DNA from: Mycoplasmatota bacterium
Lineage (GTDB): Bacteria; Bacillota_I; Bacilli_A; Izemoplasmatales; Hujiaoplasmataceae
Assembly (NCBI GenBank): GCA_027859085.1
Contig: JAQIBJ010000077.1
Location: forward strand, 1 to 64,000
DNA: 64,000 nt
Direction of reading: 5' to 3'
In this document: piece by piece, positions 1 through 9,189 of the stretch
Position numbering within the stretch: the first letter of the stretch is position 1
Layout: each line of letters opens with the position of its first letter
Program-made: the position numbers and the translations under genes
The notes under the pieces: model-generated
The model's database searches: none
What the model saw: only the letters and a program-made list of their open reading frames with translations
Told to the model about the DNA's origin: nothing

Positions 1-99
1 ACCTTGTATACTCAGTTATAGATAGTTTTATTGTTTTGAGTATACATATCCTTTCTTATTAGAATTGATTTATTTAACAATAAAACTTATTATATATTT

Positions 100-260
100 A
101 TAGGTGCTGTGAATTTTCTTCATTTTTTTGTAGCGCATGATTATGTGACTATCCTTGGAGGTTAAAATCACAGCTCTATTCTTAATTACCAATAAGTTAC
201 CTGACGCTTGGACGTCGTATCACAAGGTCGTAATGAGTAGAATTCTGTGTTCTTGACAGC
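100..260 (+). ncRNA. Candidate IS110 bridge RNA/seekRNA in the left non-coding end
   Basis: GCTGTGA(a)TTTT 106-117 pairs with AAAATCACAGC 164-174; inner hairpin CGCAT-GATT-ATGTG 134-147; repeated GTCGTA at 214-219 and 227-232; lies immediately 5' of the IS110 transposase. Confidence 0.4.
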
Positions 261-289
261 GCCTAAATATTTTATTGGAGGTTTTATTT

Positions 290-1453
290 ATGTTCTATGT
301 TGGAATTGATATTTCCAAGTATAAGCACACTTTAGTGATCGCCAGTCACTTAGGTGAGATTATACAAAAACCACTTGATTTTGATAATTCACAACTTGGT
401 TTTAAGACCCTATTAGATATTTTAAAGCCCTATGATTCAAAACAATTAAAAATAGGATTTGAATCTACAGGTCATTACTCAGCGAATCTTATACAATTTC
501 TTCTTGATCAAGGTTACTCGTTTTATCAACTAAACGCCCATTTAGTTAAAAAGTTTTCCTTGAGCCTTTCTACTAGAAAAGCTAAAACCGATAAGATTGA
601 TAGCTTAGCTATCGCTAAGTTTCTAATGACTATAGATTCAAAATCCTTTACACCATTATCTTATCACATGTCTCATCTAAAGTCATTAACTAGACATTAC
701 TATCGCTTAAACAAATATATTGGTAAAACCAAAGTTGAGTTGGTTAACTATCTTGATAAGGCTTTCCCTGAGTTCGCAACTTATTTTACCTCTATTTACG
801 GTAAAACTTCTTTAAACATTCTTTTAACCGCTAACTCTCTTCTATCAATTGCACGTTTATCTGAATCTAGATTTGAGTCGCTTAGAAAGTTGTCAAGAGG
901 TCGATTTAAATATTCTAAATATCTAAAACTCAAACAAACCGCTAAACAGTCTGTTGGACTTAAAGATGATTATTTATGGCATCTCTTACATCTAGTGATT
1001 AGGCGAATTCATTCTCTTCAAGTTGAAAAAGATTCAATAGAAGATGAAATCAAGCACATTATGGATGATATTCAATCACCCTTACCTTCCATTCCAGGAA
1101 TGGGTATAACGAGCGCTGCTATTATTCTTTCTGAAATTGAGGATATCTTTAGGTTTCCTAATACTAAATCTTTAATCGCTTTCGCTGGCCTAGATAATTC
1201 TGTCTACCAATCAGGTACAGAATCTCACTATGGTAAGATTTCTAAACGTGGATCTAAATACTTGAGAACTACTTTATACAGTGTCTCTTTACCTGTTATT
1301 AGTAATTCTAAGTTATTCTATGAGTACTACTTTGATAAAAAATCTAAAGGTAAATCTCACAAATTATCTCTTATTTGGGTCAGTCGTAAAATGTTAAGGG
1401 TTATCTATCATCTTCTTAAAAATAACGAAACATTTATTGATCAAAAAGTTTAA
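290..1453 (+). CDS. IS110-family transposase (DEDD RuvC-like N-terminus plus Transposase_20 C-terminus)
   Basis: MFYVGIDISKYKHT, GFESTGHY, KTDKIDSLAIAKFL, LPSIPGMGITSAAIILSEI, ISKRGSKYLRTTLY motifs; ATG at 290 preceded by TTGGAGG; the track start at 275 is upstream. Confidence 0.93.
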   Translation: MFYVGIDISKYKHTLVIASHLGEIIQKPLDFDNSQLGFKTLLDILKPYDSKQLKIGFESTGHYSANLIQFLLDQGYSFYQLNAHLVKKFSLSLSTRKAKTDKIDSLAIAKFLMTIDSKSFTPLSYHMSHLKSLTRHYYRLNKYIGKTKVELVNYLDKAFPEFATYFTSIYGKTSLNILLTANSLLSIARLSESRFESLRKLSRGRFKYSKYLKLKQTAKQSVGLKDDYLWHLLHLVIRRIHSLQVEKDSIEDEIKHIMDDIQSPLPSIPGMGITSAAIILSEIEDIFRFPNTKSLIAFAGLDNSVYQSGTESHYGKISKRGSKYLRTTLYSVSLPVISNSKLFYEYYFDKKSKGKSHKLSLIWVSRKMLRVIYHLLKNNETFIDQKV

Positions 1454-1728
1454 TAAAAAACAATTAATTTAGTCCATCTGGCGAGGACTTTTTCCATACA
1501 TTTAAACCTATAGAAATGAAAATAGGTTTTTTAAGATTGTTTTTATTTATTGCTTGACTTTATATAGTTATCCTCCATAAAATAAAAATGATGACAAAAG
1601 TCATCACCAGTATTATATCATAAAACCATATATAATAAAATTATTCGTTCGTGTTTTTACATTTAGCTAAAACTGTTATATTTAATATTTTTTATTCATA
1701 ATTTAGTCATTCTAATTATTTAATGAAT

Positions 1729-2901
1729 CTATAACAATCGCTTTTCCCCTTCAAGTGTTCTGATTTTAGTAACATCTTGAGATACTTCAAGAACGCCCTC
1801 GTATTGATTTGATTCATCTCTTATTGCATAATAGGTAATATACAAAAATGTTTGATTAATTTCTAACCAAAACTCTGCCACATCACGTTTGTTTTCTTTA
1901 AAATCATTTACGATCTTTTCAACAATATGAACAGACTTTGGTGGATGACAGTGTTTAACCAATCTTCCGATCACTGAAGGGTTCCTTGGAAAATGTCTTT
2001 CGGCTCTATCATTAAAATATCTAACTTTATCATCCTTATCAACAAATGTAATATCAACTGGCAAATGATTTAGAATGAGTGAAAGTTGTTTGAATGTTAA
2101 AGCCCCTGTTTTTGTTTTAAACAAATCTTGACTTGTTTCTTCATCTTCCTTAACACTGATTGGTTCGGGTGTATCCATAAAAACATATCCATATTCTAGT
2201 GATTCATTAAATAATCTATTTAGTTTATCTTCAGTTAATAATTCTTCTAATAAAGGAAGAATTATTAACTTTTCTTTTTGATTAATACCAAAGACTAAAT
2301 AATAATAAGCGCCGATTTTTTCTATAATCTTTTGTTTGTTTAATTCATTTCGTTCGAATAATTTAATTAACGTTTTTACTTGTTCTCTTGCATCATCATG
2401 TAGAGACCATAATACATCAAAAGGTTTCGTCGATGGCAATTTTTCTTCTAAATTTGGAAAAATAATATTTTCAAATTTGATGAATTTTAATTCGAACTCT
2501 AAACATTTTTTAAAGCCCTCTAATAATTGTTTTTTGTATTTAATAATATCTCCACTTTTATAATATTTTTTTATAACATTTAAGTGTGCTTCGATTTCAT
2601 TACTTTCCTTGTTTAAAAGCAACAGAAATTGATGATTAAAATTTTGACTATGTTTTTCTAACCCTTTATGGAAAACATTGATAAATTTATTTGCAGTTTT
2701 CTTAATTTCGTCAATTGTCAAATCAGTATCTGCACCATAATTATGCAAGTGAAACATATCTATGGGTGACATCTGTGCAATGTCTTCTTCATATTCCCTA
2801 AATATTTTTACTTTTTCGTCAGTTGATTCTGCATTTAATAGACCTTGCATAAATTCATTGATACGTTTGATTCTTTTTTCATTATATTTAAATAGTTCCA
2901 T
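1729..2901 (-). CDS. DUF438 domain protein with C-terminal PAS domain (paralog 1)
   Basis: CHPPKSVHIVEKI PAS_10-type motif, shared architecture with 7303-8511. Confidence 0.8.
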   Translation of the reverse strand: MELFKYNEKRIKRINEFMQGLLNAESTDEKVKIFREYEEDIAQMSPIDMFHLHNYGADTDLTIDEIKKTANKFINVFHKGLEKHSQNFNHQFLLLLNKESNEIEAHLNVIKKYYKSGDIIKYKKQLLEGFKKCLEFELKFIKFENIIFPNLEEKLPSTKPFDVLWSLHDDAREQVKTLIKLFERNELNKQKIIEKIGAYYYLVFGINQKEKLIILPLLEELLTEDKLNRLFNESLEYGYVFMDTPEPISVKEDEETSQDLFKTKTGALTFKQLSLILNHLPVDITFVDKDDKVRYFNDRAERHFPRNPSVIGRLVKHCHPPKSVHIVEKIVNDFKENKRDVAEFWLEINQTFLYITYYAIRDESNQYEGVLEVSQDVTKIRTLEGEKRLL

Positions 2902-3525
2902 CTAATCTCTCTTTCGCAAAAATATTCTTCTATTCAAGAAGTAAGTACTATATCCAATTATCAATACCAAAGTAACGACCACTAAGAAATATCCAATACC
3001 ATTTTCTTTGAAATTCAAAAAGAAATATGGGTATTTTGATTCATACTCTGTGCCTTTACGAAAGACACCGCCTAACGAAGCATATACAATAGTGAAAACA
3101 AAATAGTACATTGGAAAAGACAACCAGAGTATTGGTTGTTTTCTTTGAAGGACACCTTTGGTTGAAAACAGTACTCTTTCTGCAACGACTAATATAGGCG
3201 TAATTGTATGTGCCAATAGATTAATCAACCCATTTTCTGTAAACGAAGGGTCTGACATAATTGGTCTCAACATGACATGGTAAACAAGACTCGTTAAAAC
3301 TATCGCTACCACGGCCTGGTATAAAATAGTAATAAATGTTTGTTTATATTTCTTATCATAAAACAAAAATACCGTATAAACAATAAAGACTAGTAGGTTT
3401 GCCTGATGCGTAAAGTATGTTAAAGCATTTAGAGAAAAGTTCTCTTGAACTAAATTTAAGAAAACACCAAGTCCACTGCTTATAATAACTAGTATCTTGA
3501 TACTTCCATGTAAATGTTTCTTCAC
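2902..3525 (-). CDS. Pr6Pr-like integral membrane protein
   Basis: Six hydrophobic segments; NALTYFTHQANLLVF and YHVMLRP typical of the Pr6Pr family. Confidence 0.65.
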   Translation of the reverse strand: MKKHLHGSIKILVIISSGLGVFLNLVQENFSLNALTYFTHQANLLVFIVYTVFLFYDKKYKQTFITILYQAVVAIVLTSLVYHVMLRPIMSDPSFTENGLINLLAHTITPILVVAERVLFSTKGVLQRKQPILWLSFPMYYFVFTIVYASLGGVFRKGTEYESKYPYFFLNFKENGIGYFLVVVTLVLIIGYSTYFLNRRIFLRKRD

Positions 3526-3526
3526 C

Positions 3527-4897
3527 TTATTTTAAAACCTTTTTAATCATCTTGATTTTCATGTCACTTAATGGTTGATATCTTAATGGTATATCTATTA
3601 AGGTTGATTTTTTAATCACACTTCGATAATGTGTGAAAGTATCAAAACTCGCTTTACCGTGATATTGTCCTATACCACTATCGCCAACGCCACCAAAAGG
3701 TAAATAATCACTAGCCACTTGCATAATGGTATCATTAATACATCCACCACCAAATTGACATTGGTTTAATACTTTATTAATTGTATCTTTAGATTTGGTA
3801 AATAAATATAACGCCAAAGGGTGTGGTCTTTTTTGTATAAAGTCTATGGCTTCATTAATATCTTTGTAAGTCATGATTGGTAAAATCGGGCCAAATATCT
3901 CTTCTTGCATTATTGGTGAATCAGGCGAAACATTTCTTAATACTGTTGGTTCTATTTTAAGTTGTTTTGCATCAGTTTTTCCCCCAACAACAATCTCTTG
4001 GTCTTTCATAAGACCAACCAATCTATCATAATGTTTTTTATTAATAATTTTGCCGTATTTTTCATTCTCAAGTGGTTTTTTTCCAAAAAACTGATTGATG
4101 TATTGCATACATCGTCCTATAAATTCTTCTTCTACCTCTTCATCAATTAACACATAATCTGGCGCAACACATGTTTGACCAGAGTTTATTAATTTACCAA
4201 AAATAATGCGTTTGGCTGAAAGATCAATATTTGAATCTTTTGTCACTATTGTTGGGCTCTTCCCACCAAGTTCAAGACTAATTGGTGTTAAATTCCTTGA
4301 TGCTTTTTCCATTACAATTTTTCCGACTGTCGTACTACCCGTAAAAAATATGTAATCAAATTTTCGGTTTAATAAATCTTGGTTTTTTTCTCTTCCGCCC
4401 TTAACAACACTGATGTATTCATTGTCAAAAGTATCCTGAATCATTTTCTCAATGACATCAGACGTATTTGAACTATAATTACTTGGTTTTATGATGGCTG
4501 TGTTACCCGCTGATATTGCCCCAGCCAATGGTGCGAGTGTTAGATAAATCGGATAATTCCAAGGACTCATAATCAATGTTACACCATAAGGGTGTGGTGA
4601 AATAAAACTTTTTGCTGGAAAATTAGTGATTTCCGTTTTCCTTTTCTTTCTTTTCATAAATTTCTTCAAGTTTTTAGATAAATATTTAATTTCTTTCAGT
4701 GTCACGCCAATTTCTGTTAAATAAGCTTCAGCTGCACTCTTGTTTAAATCCTTATACAACGCTTCTTTAATTTCATCTTCATAAGTTGAAACCGCATCAT
4801 ATAGTTTTTTTAGTGCATCTTTTCTAAACTTGTAGGTTTTTGTTGATTCTGTATAATAATAGTCTCTTTGTTTATTTACCATATCTTTAATAGCCAT
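3527..4897 (-). CDS. Aldehyde dehydrogenase family protein
   Basis: MSPWNYPIYL, FTGSTTVGKIVM, ISLELGGKSPTIV, NSGQTCVAPDYV, EEIFGPILP. Confidence 0.95.
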   Translation of the reverse strand: MAIKDMVNKQRDYYYTESTKTYKFRKDALKKLYDAVSTYEDEIKEALYKDLNKSAAEAYLTEIGVTLKEIKYLSKNLKKFMKRKKRKTEITNFPAKSFISPHPYGVTLIMSPWNYPIYLTLAPLAGAISAGNTAIIKPSNYSSNTSDVIEKMIQDTFDNEYISVVKGGREKNQDLLNRKFDYIFFTGSTTVGKIVMEKASRNLTPISLELGGKSPTIVTKDSNIDLSAKRIIFGKLINSGQTCVAPDYVLIDEEVEEEFIGRCMQYINQFFGKKPLENEKYGKIINKKHYDRLVGLMKDQEIVVGGKTDAKQLKIEPTVLRNVSPDSPIMQEEIFGPILPIMTYKDINEAIDFIQKRPHPLALYLFTKSKDTINKVLNQCQFGGGCINDTIMQVASDYLPFGGVGDSGIGQYHGKASFDTFTHYRSVIKKSTLIDIPLRYQPLSDMKIKMIKKVLK

Positions 4898-4960
4898 ATT
4901 AATCGCTCCTTTGTATATATTATATCACTTTGATTTTTTCTTAACAAATCACGTAAAAAA

Positions 4961-4984
4961 AGAAAGGAAAATTAATCCCTTTCT
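4961..4984 (-). terminator. Rho-independent terminator for the permease gene
   Basis: AGAAAGG/CCTTTCT stem followed by a T-run on the minus strand. Confidence 0.65.
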
Positions 4985-4991
4985 GTTTATT

Positions 4992-5939
4992 TTACATTTC
5001 ACTTTTTTTAGATTTAATAGATATCCTTGGATCTAATAAAGCCAAAGTCATATCTGTTATAAGAGAAAATACCATTATGATACCAACCAATAAAACTCCA
5101 ACTGGTACTGCAATATCTGTATTCACAATAATTGCATTATTCTCTCCTCCAAAACTAATCAGTGATCTAAAGAATAATAGCGCAATACCATTAATGTTAT
5201 AGGTATACTCAATCACAAATGACATATTGATGACAAACACAAATAAAGGTATTAGTTCTGGTACCATCACAACCAAACTGTCTTTTAGACCATGTCTTAA
5301 AAAAGCCTGTTTTTTTGTGAGTCCTTTTGCTCTTAATAATAGATATTGAGGTGTCTGCATAGATTCTATAATTTCACCTCTAATGGTCTGAGCAATTCTA
5401 CCCATGGGTCCAACAGATAAGGCAACTACAGGAATAAAATAGCCCTTAATTGATCTTAGCAAACTTGCATTTGCATATGGTTCTTGAGGCGGAAACCAGT
5501 TTAAACCATATCCAAATACTAAAATTAAGAAGAATATAAAAACAAATCCAGGGATTGAATTAAACAACATTGAAAACAATGATATAAAATAATCTAAAAA
5601 TCTGTTTTTATAGTATGCAGCAATAACACCTAAAGTAACGCCACCAGAAAAATAAATAACCAAAGCAACTAAATTATATTTAAGTGTAACCACCATTTTT
5701 TCTAAAACATAGTTCCAAATTGGTACACCGGCGCGAGTATGGCCCCAATCCCATTTTGTTACGATTCTTTCAAGGTAAATCAGATACTCATTCCAAGCAA
5801 ATCTAAAATCTTCTATTATTGGATGTGGTGAAGCCCAGATGCTTAACATAGATACTCTTGTTAATATAAACATTATAGTCATTATAATAAATAATGAGAC
5901 AGCAAAAAATATTAATCGCTTAAGTAAATATTTAATCAT
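4992..5939 (-). CDS. ABC transporter permease, DppB/OppB-like (orphan, no partner subunits adjacent)
   Basis: MIKYLLKRLIFFAVSLFIIMTIMFIL; EAA-loop LLLRAKGLTKKQAFLRHGLKDSL. Confidence 0.85.
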   Translation of the reverse strand: MIKYLLKRLIFFAVSLFIIMTIMFILTRVSMLSIWASPHPIIEDFRFAWNEYLIYLERIVTKWDWGHTRAGVPIWNYVLEKMVVTLKYNLVALVIYFSGGVTLGVIAAYYKNRFLDYFISLFSMLFNSIPGFVFIFFLILVFGYGLNWFPPQEPYANASLLRSIKGYFIPVVALSVGPMGRIAQTIRGEIIESMQTPQYLLLRAKGLTKKQAFLRHGLKDSLVVMVPELIPLFVFVINMSFVIEYTYNINGIALLFFRSLISFGGENNAIIVNTDIAVPVGVLLVGIIMVFSLITDMTLALLDPRISIKSKKSEM

Positions 5940-5951
5940 AATTTACCTCAT

Positions 5952-6860
5952 TTAAACGGTTTTACTTAAGTCTGTAATAGCGATTGCTCCATCACTAACT
6001 GCAGTCGCTACTTGTCTTAAGAATGTATCTCTTATATCACCGACTGCATAAACACCTTTAATATTTGTTTCACAACGGTCATTGGTTATTATCCAACCAT
6101 TTTCAGTTTGATTCAAATCTTTGCTTAAAAATTCAATATTAGGATTATATCCAACAGCAATAAAAATACCATCTACTGAAATATTGGTTTTTTCATTGGT
6201 TTTTTTATTCAAAATATCAGCTGACTCTACAAAGTCTTTGCCTTTAATTTCTTTCAGTTCACTATCCCATAGGATCTTCACATTATCCATTTTAAACACA
6301 CGTTCTTGTAAAGACTTTACCGCGCGCAATTCATTTCTTCTGTGGACCAAAGTAACGTCTTTCGCAATTCTTGATAAATATATAGCGTCTTCAACTGCTA
6401 CATCTCCACCACCAACGACTAAGACTGATTTGTTTTTATAAATAAAACCATCACAAGTTGCACAATTAGAAACACCTCTACCTAATAATCTATCCTCACC
6501 AAGACATCCTAATTTTTTTGGTGATGCCCCTGAAGCAATTACAACATTTTTGGTCTTATATACAGTTTTATCTGTTTTTATTATTTTGATTTCATCAGTG
6601 AAAGAAACTTCTCTTACTTCTTCAGTTTGGACATCTATTCCTAAATCATTGGCATGCTTTAACATTAAATCAGCCATTTCTAAACCAGTGACTCTACCTA
6701 AACCAAGATAGTTTTCCAACTCGAAAGTATTTGCGATACTCCCACCTGGAAGAAACTTTTCTAAAACAACGAAATTTAGCATTGCCCTTTTTGCATAAAT
6801 AGCAGCACTTAATCCAGCAGGACCAGCACCAACGATAATTACATCTAATATATTTTTCAT
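5952..6860 (-). CDS. trxB: Thioredoxin-disulfide reductase
   Basis: VIIVGAGPAGLSAAIYAKRA, CATCDG redox centre, VVGGGDVAVEDA, GVYAVGDIRD; start at MKNILDV with upstream GAGGTG. Confidence 0.93.
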   Translation of the reverse strand: MKNILDVIIVGAGPAGLSAAIYAKRAMLNFVVLEKFLPGGSIANTFELENYLGLGRVTGLEMADLMLKHANDLGIDVQTEEVREVSFTDEIKIIKTDKTVYKTKNVVIASGASPKKLGCLGEDRLLGRGVSNCATCDGFIYKNKSVLVVGGGDVAVEDAIYLSRIAKDVTLVHRRNELRAVKSLQERVFKMDNVKILWDSELKEIKGKDFVESADILNKKTNEKTNISVDGIFIAVGYNPNIEFLSKDLNQTENGWIITNDRCETNIKGVYAVGDIRDTFLRQVATAVSDGAIAITDLSKTV

Positions 6861-6932
6861 ATTACACCTCGCAAAATTCTTATCATATCTATTGTAACAC
6901 ACTTCAAAAATTCTTCAATATTAAAGAAAAAA

Positions 6933-6948
6933 CCATAGTAGACTATGG
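6933..6948 (-). terminator. Terminator downstream of the DUF454 gene
   Basis: CCATAGT-ct-ACTATGG followed by TTTTTT on the minus strand. Confidence 0.65.
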
Positions 6949-6949
6949 C

Positions 6950-7306
6950 TTAGACTATTTTAACATATCTGTAGAAATAATAGTGTTTAAATACAAACAA
7001 TATGACAATCAATATTTTCAATAGTAGAAAATCAACCATTAAAAATGAAATGAATAAAATGATATCAACAAAGATCATTAGTTGCCATTTGTTTTTTCTT
7101 TTCATTGTTCTTGTTTTAACAAAGTCTTCAAGATACTTTTTGTAGATTTTTGTATTAATAAACCAATTGTAAAACCTATCAGAAGATTTAGAATAAAAAT
7201 ATGTGGTTAATAGTAAAAATGGTACTGTTGGAAGAATTGGCAATATAATTCCCATTGTTCCTAACCCAAGCGAGAGACTTCCTAGTAGCAAGTAAATTAT
7301 TTTCAT
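6950..7306 (-). CDS. DUF454 (YbaN-like) small membrane protein
   Basis: LGSLSLGLGTMGIILPILPTVPFLLLTTYFYSKSS. Confidence 0.85.
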   Translation of the reverse strand: MKIIYLLLGSLSLGLGTMGIILPILPTVPFLLLTTYFYSKSSDRFYNWFINTKIYKKYLEDFVKTRTMKRKNKWQLMIFVDIILFISFLMVDFLLLKILIVILFVFKHYYFYRYVKIV

Positions 7307-8511
7307 TCTTTACTGATAAGCCTCTTTTCGCCTTCTAATGCTCTGATTGGTTTTATATTTTGAGTAATTTCTAATGTGCCTAAATAATTATTATCTTTAT
7401 CTCTAACTGCAAAATAGCGAATATAAATAAACATTTCTTTTAATTGAATATAAAAATCTTCGTGATCTTTTGTTCCAATTTTAAAACTTTCTACAATCTC
7501 TTCAACAATATGAACGGATTTAGGTGGATGACATAAAGACACATGTCGACCAATGATGGTTGTTGGACGATTAAATATTCTTTCTTTTCCTTGGGTAAAA
7601 TATTTAACATGTCCATCTTTATCAACAAAAGTCATGTCTAATGGTAAAGTATTTAAAATTGAATTTAATTCAATCTGAGACAAAGACCCTGCATCAAATT
7701 TCATTTCACCATTAAGAACTTCATCATCCTCAACTTGTTTATCATCTTCTTTAACTGCCCATGTTTCTTTTGATGCTTCTAAGAAATATCCGATTTCATC
7801 ACTGCCTTTATCAGCTAATATCCAATCATAAAAAGACATAATTTCAGATAATTTTGGTAGTAAAATGTTTTCTTCCTTCATTACCATATCTTTAACTCTT
7901 TCAAGAACGGCCAATGTCTTCTCTTCTATCTCTTTATAATCAGAAGTTTTATCATCTAGCAATTTTTTCAATGCCTTTAAATCATGTCTGATTTCATCAT
8001 CAACGCCCCACATGACTTTTGGAATTGAAGTGATACCTTTTTTCTCTAAACCAGGAAAAAATAAATATTCTTTTCTAGCATAGTGATTTGAGATTTCCAT
8101 TAATCTTTCAATACCAATCCTCAACATTAAAAACGAGTTAGGATCTCTTTTTGTAATATATGGCACAATCTCAGTTTCTATTAAAGCTAAAATATTCTTA
8201 TTTTCATCAGAAAATACTTTCGCAGGATGTCCTGGGATATCCATCATTGTTTTTGATTTATGGATGTCTGAAATTGACCCATCAAACAAAGCCGCGTGTA
8301 CATCGCACAGACTTTGAACTTCATCCATACTCATGCCTTCGTCCATTAACCCTTGTTCTAACTTCACAATTTCATCGGTTGAGATTTCTTGAAAATCTTT
8401 TTTAAATAATGCTTTTGCTTCATCTAAAGGCATACCGCTATGTATTTTCTTGATTAAAACTTTTAATTTTTTTTGTCTTTCTTGTGTATTGTTATTTATA
8501 AATTCACTCAT
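7303..8511 (-). CDS. DUF438/hemerythrin-like plus PAS domain protein (paralog 2)
   Basis: HYARKEYLFFPGLEKKG, PKVMWGVDDEIRHDL, CHPPKSVHIVEEI; ATG 8511 has GAGGG upstream. Confidence 0.85.
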   Translation of the reverse strand: MSEFINNNTQERQKKLKVLIKKIHSGMPLDEAKALFKKDFQEISTDEIVKLEQGLMDEGMSMDEVQSLCDVHAALFDGSISDIHKSKTMMDIPGHPAKVFSDENKNILALIETEIVPYITKRDPNSFLMLRIGIERLMEISNHYARKEYLFFPGLEKKGITSIPKVMWGVDDEIRHDLKALKKLLDDKTSDYKEIEEKTLAVLERVKDMVMKEENILLPKLSEIMSFYDWILADKGSDEIGYFLEASKETWAVKEDDKQVEDDEVLNGEMKFDAGSLSQIELNSILNTLPLDMTFVDKDGHVKYFTQGKERIFNRPTTIIGRHVSLCHPPKSVHIVEEIVESFKIGTKDHEDFYIQLKEMFIYIRYFAVRDKDNNYLGTLEITQNIKPIRALEGEKRLISKE

Positions 8512-8532
8512 GTTATCCCTCATTTCAAGTCA

Positions 8533-8538
8533 ATTATA
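8533..8538 (-). promoter_or_regulatory. -10 box TATAAT for the 7303-8511 gene
   Basis: Perfect TATAAT on minus strand, 22 nt upstream of ATG; no recognisable -35 hexamer. Confidence 0.55.
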
Positions 8539-8553
8539 ACTAATTTGCAAAAA

Positions 8554-8581
8554 AAATTATGTGATTCAAATCACATAATTT
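8554..8581. promoter_or_regulatory. CRP-like operator TGTGA-N6-TCACA within a 13-bp perfect inverted repeat; also a plausible terminator of the Crp/Fnr gene
   Basis: AAATTATGTGATT-ca-AATCACATAATTT; overlaps the Crp/Fnr stop codon, followed by an 8-T run on the minus strand; centre at about -41.5 of TATAAT 8533-8538. Confidence 0.65.
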
Positions 8582-9189
8582 AGTATATAAGTATTTTTTT
8601 CTACTTTAATAATATTTTCTTTTTGTAAAGCACTCAGATGTCTCGATAGCGTTTCTCTTCTAATATTAATGATATTGGCCAAAACTGTTTTAGAAAAAGG
8701 CAATTTAATAATATATTTTTTGTTTTCTATATGACCAAATTCATAAGATAAATTTTTTAGTATCATAATTATTTTTTCTTTAACATCTACTTCAGCTGAT
8801 AGTTGCAATTGTGTATGAAATAAATTTGATCTTGTGACTGCACATTTTAAACAATTTTCTTTAAAAGCCGTGTTTGAACTATATGCATTCAAAACGTCCT
8901 TTTTATCCATCATCCTTAATTTGACTTTTGACAAACAACTGGCACTGGCAATATATTGACTTTTTTCTTGTAGTAATGCCAAAAGAGCGATATAATCACC
9001 TGGGCCTAATACGCCAATGATAAATTCATCTCCACTTTCTAAAAACTTACTCACTTTAACATATCCTTCTTGAATAGAATATATGGTTTTCAATGGTTCA
9101 CCTTCTAAAAATATAATGGATCTATCTTCGTATTCGATAAATTCGCTTTTAATGGTTCCGTATATACAATTTTTACATTTTTTTTCCAT
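8566..9189 (-). CDS. Crp/Fnr-family transcriptional regulator
   Basis: cNMP-binding fold plus HTH FSKTVLANIINIRRETLSRHLSALQKENII; N-terminal CKNC and internal CLKC. Confidence 0.9.
   Translation of the reverse strand: MEKKCKNCIYGTIKSEFIEYEDRSIIFLEGEPLKTIYSIQEGYVKVSKFLESGDEFIIGVLGPGDYIALLALLQEKSQYIASASCLSKVKLRMMDKKDVLNAYSSNTAFKENCLKCAVTRSNLFHTQLQLSAEVDVKEKIIMILKNLSYEFGHIENKKYIIKLPFSKTVLANIINIRRETLSRHLSALQKENIIKVEKNTYILNYVI

Larger units (their letters stand above)
1..1560 (+). mobile_element. IS110-family insertion sequence (boundaries approximate, left end may lie outside the window)
   Basis: DEDD transposase CDS with about 290 nt of structured non-coding DNA upstream; termini not determinable because IS110 elements lack clear terminal inverted repeats. 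Confidence 0.5.

Noticed and set aside
1589-1606. Hairpin TGATGAC-aaaa-GTCATCA downstream of the IS110 element
   Set aside because: Could be a terminator or part of the right end, but there is no T-run and the element boundary is unknown.
2336-2563. Antisense ORF (75 aa) inside DUF438 paralog 1; many similar plus-strand ORFs (e.g. 6121-6441, 21556-21822, 42847-43173, 49272-49661, 58268-58807)
   Set aside because: They lie opposite clearly coding minus-strand genes, have no recognisable domains, and are expected by chance in AT-rich DNA.
4920-4955. Possible second Crp/Fnr site upstream of ALDH (TGATTT...AAATCA on the minus strand)
   Set aside because: Half-site spacing does not match TGTGA-N6-TCACA or TTGAT-N4-ATCAA; too weak in AT-rich sequence.
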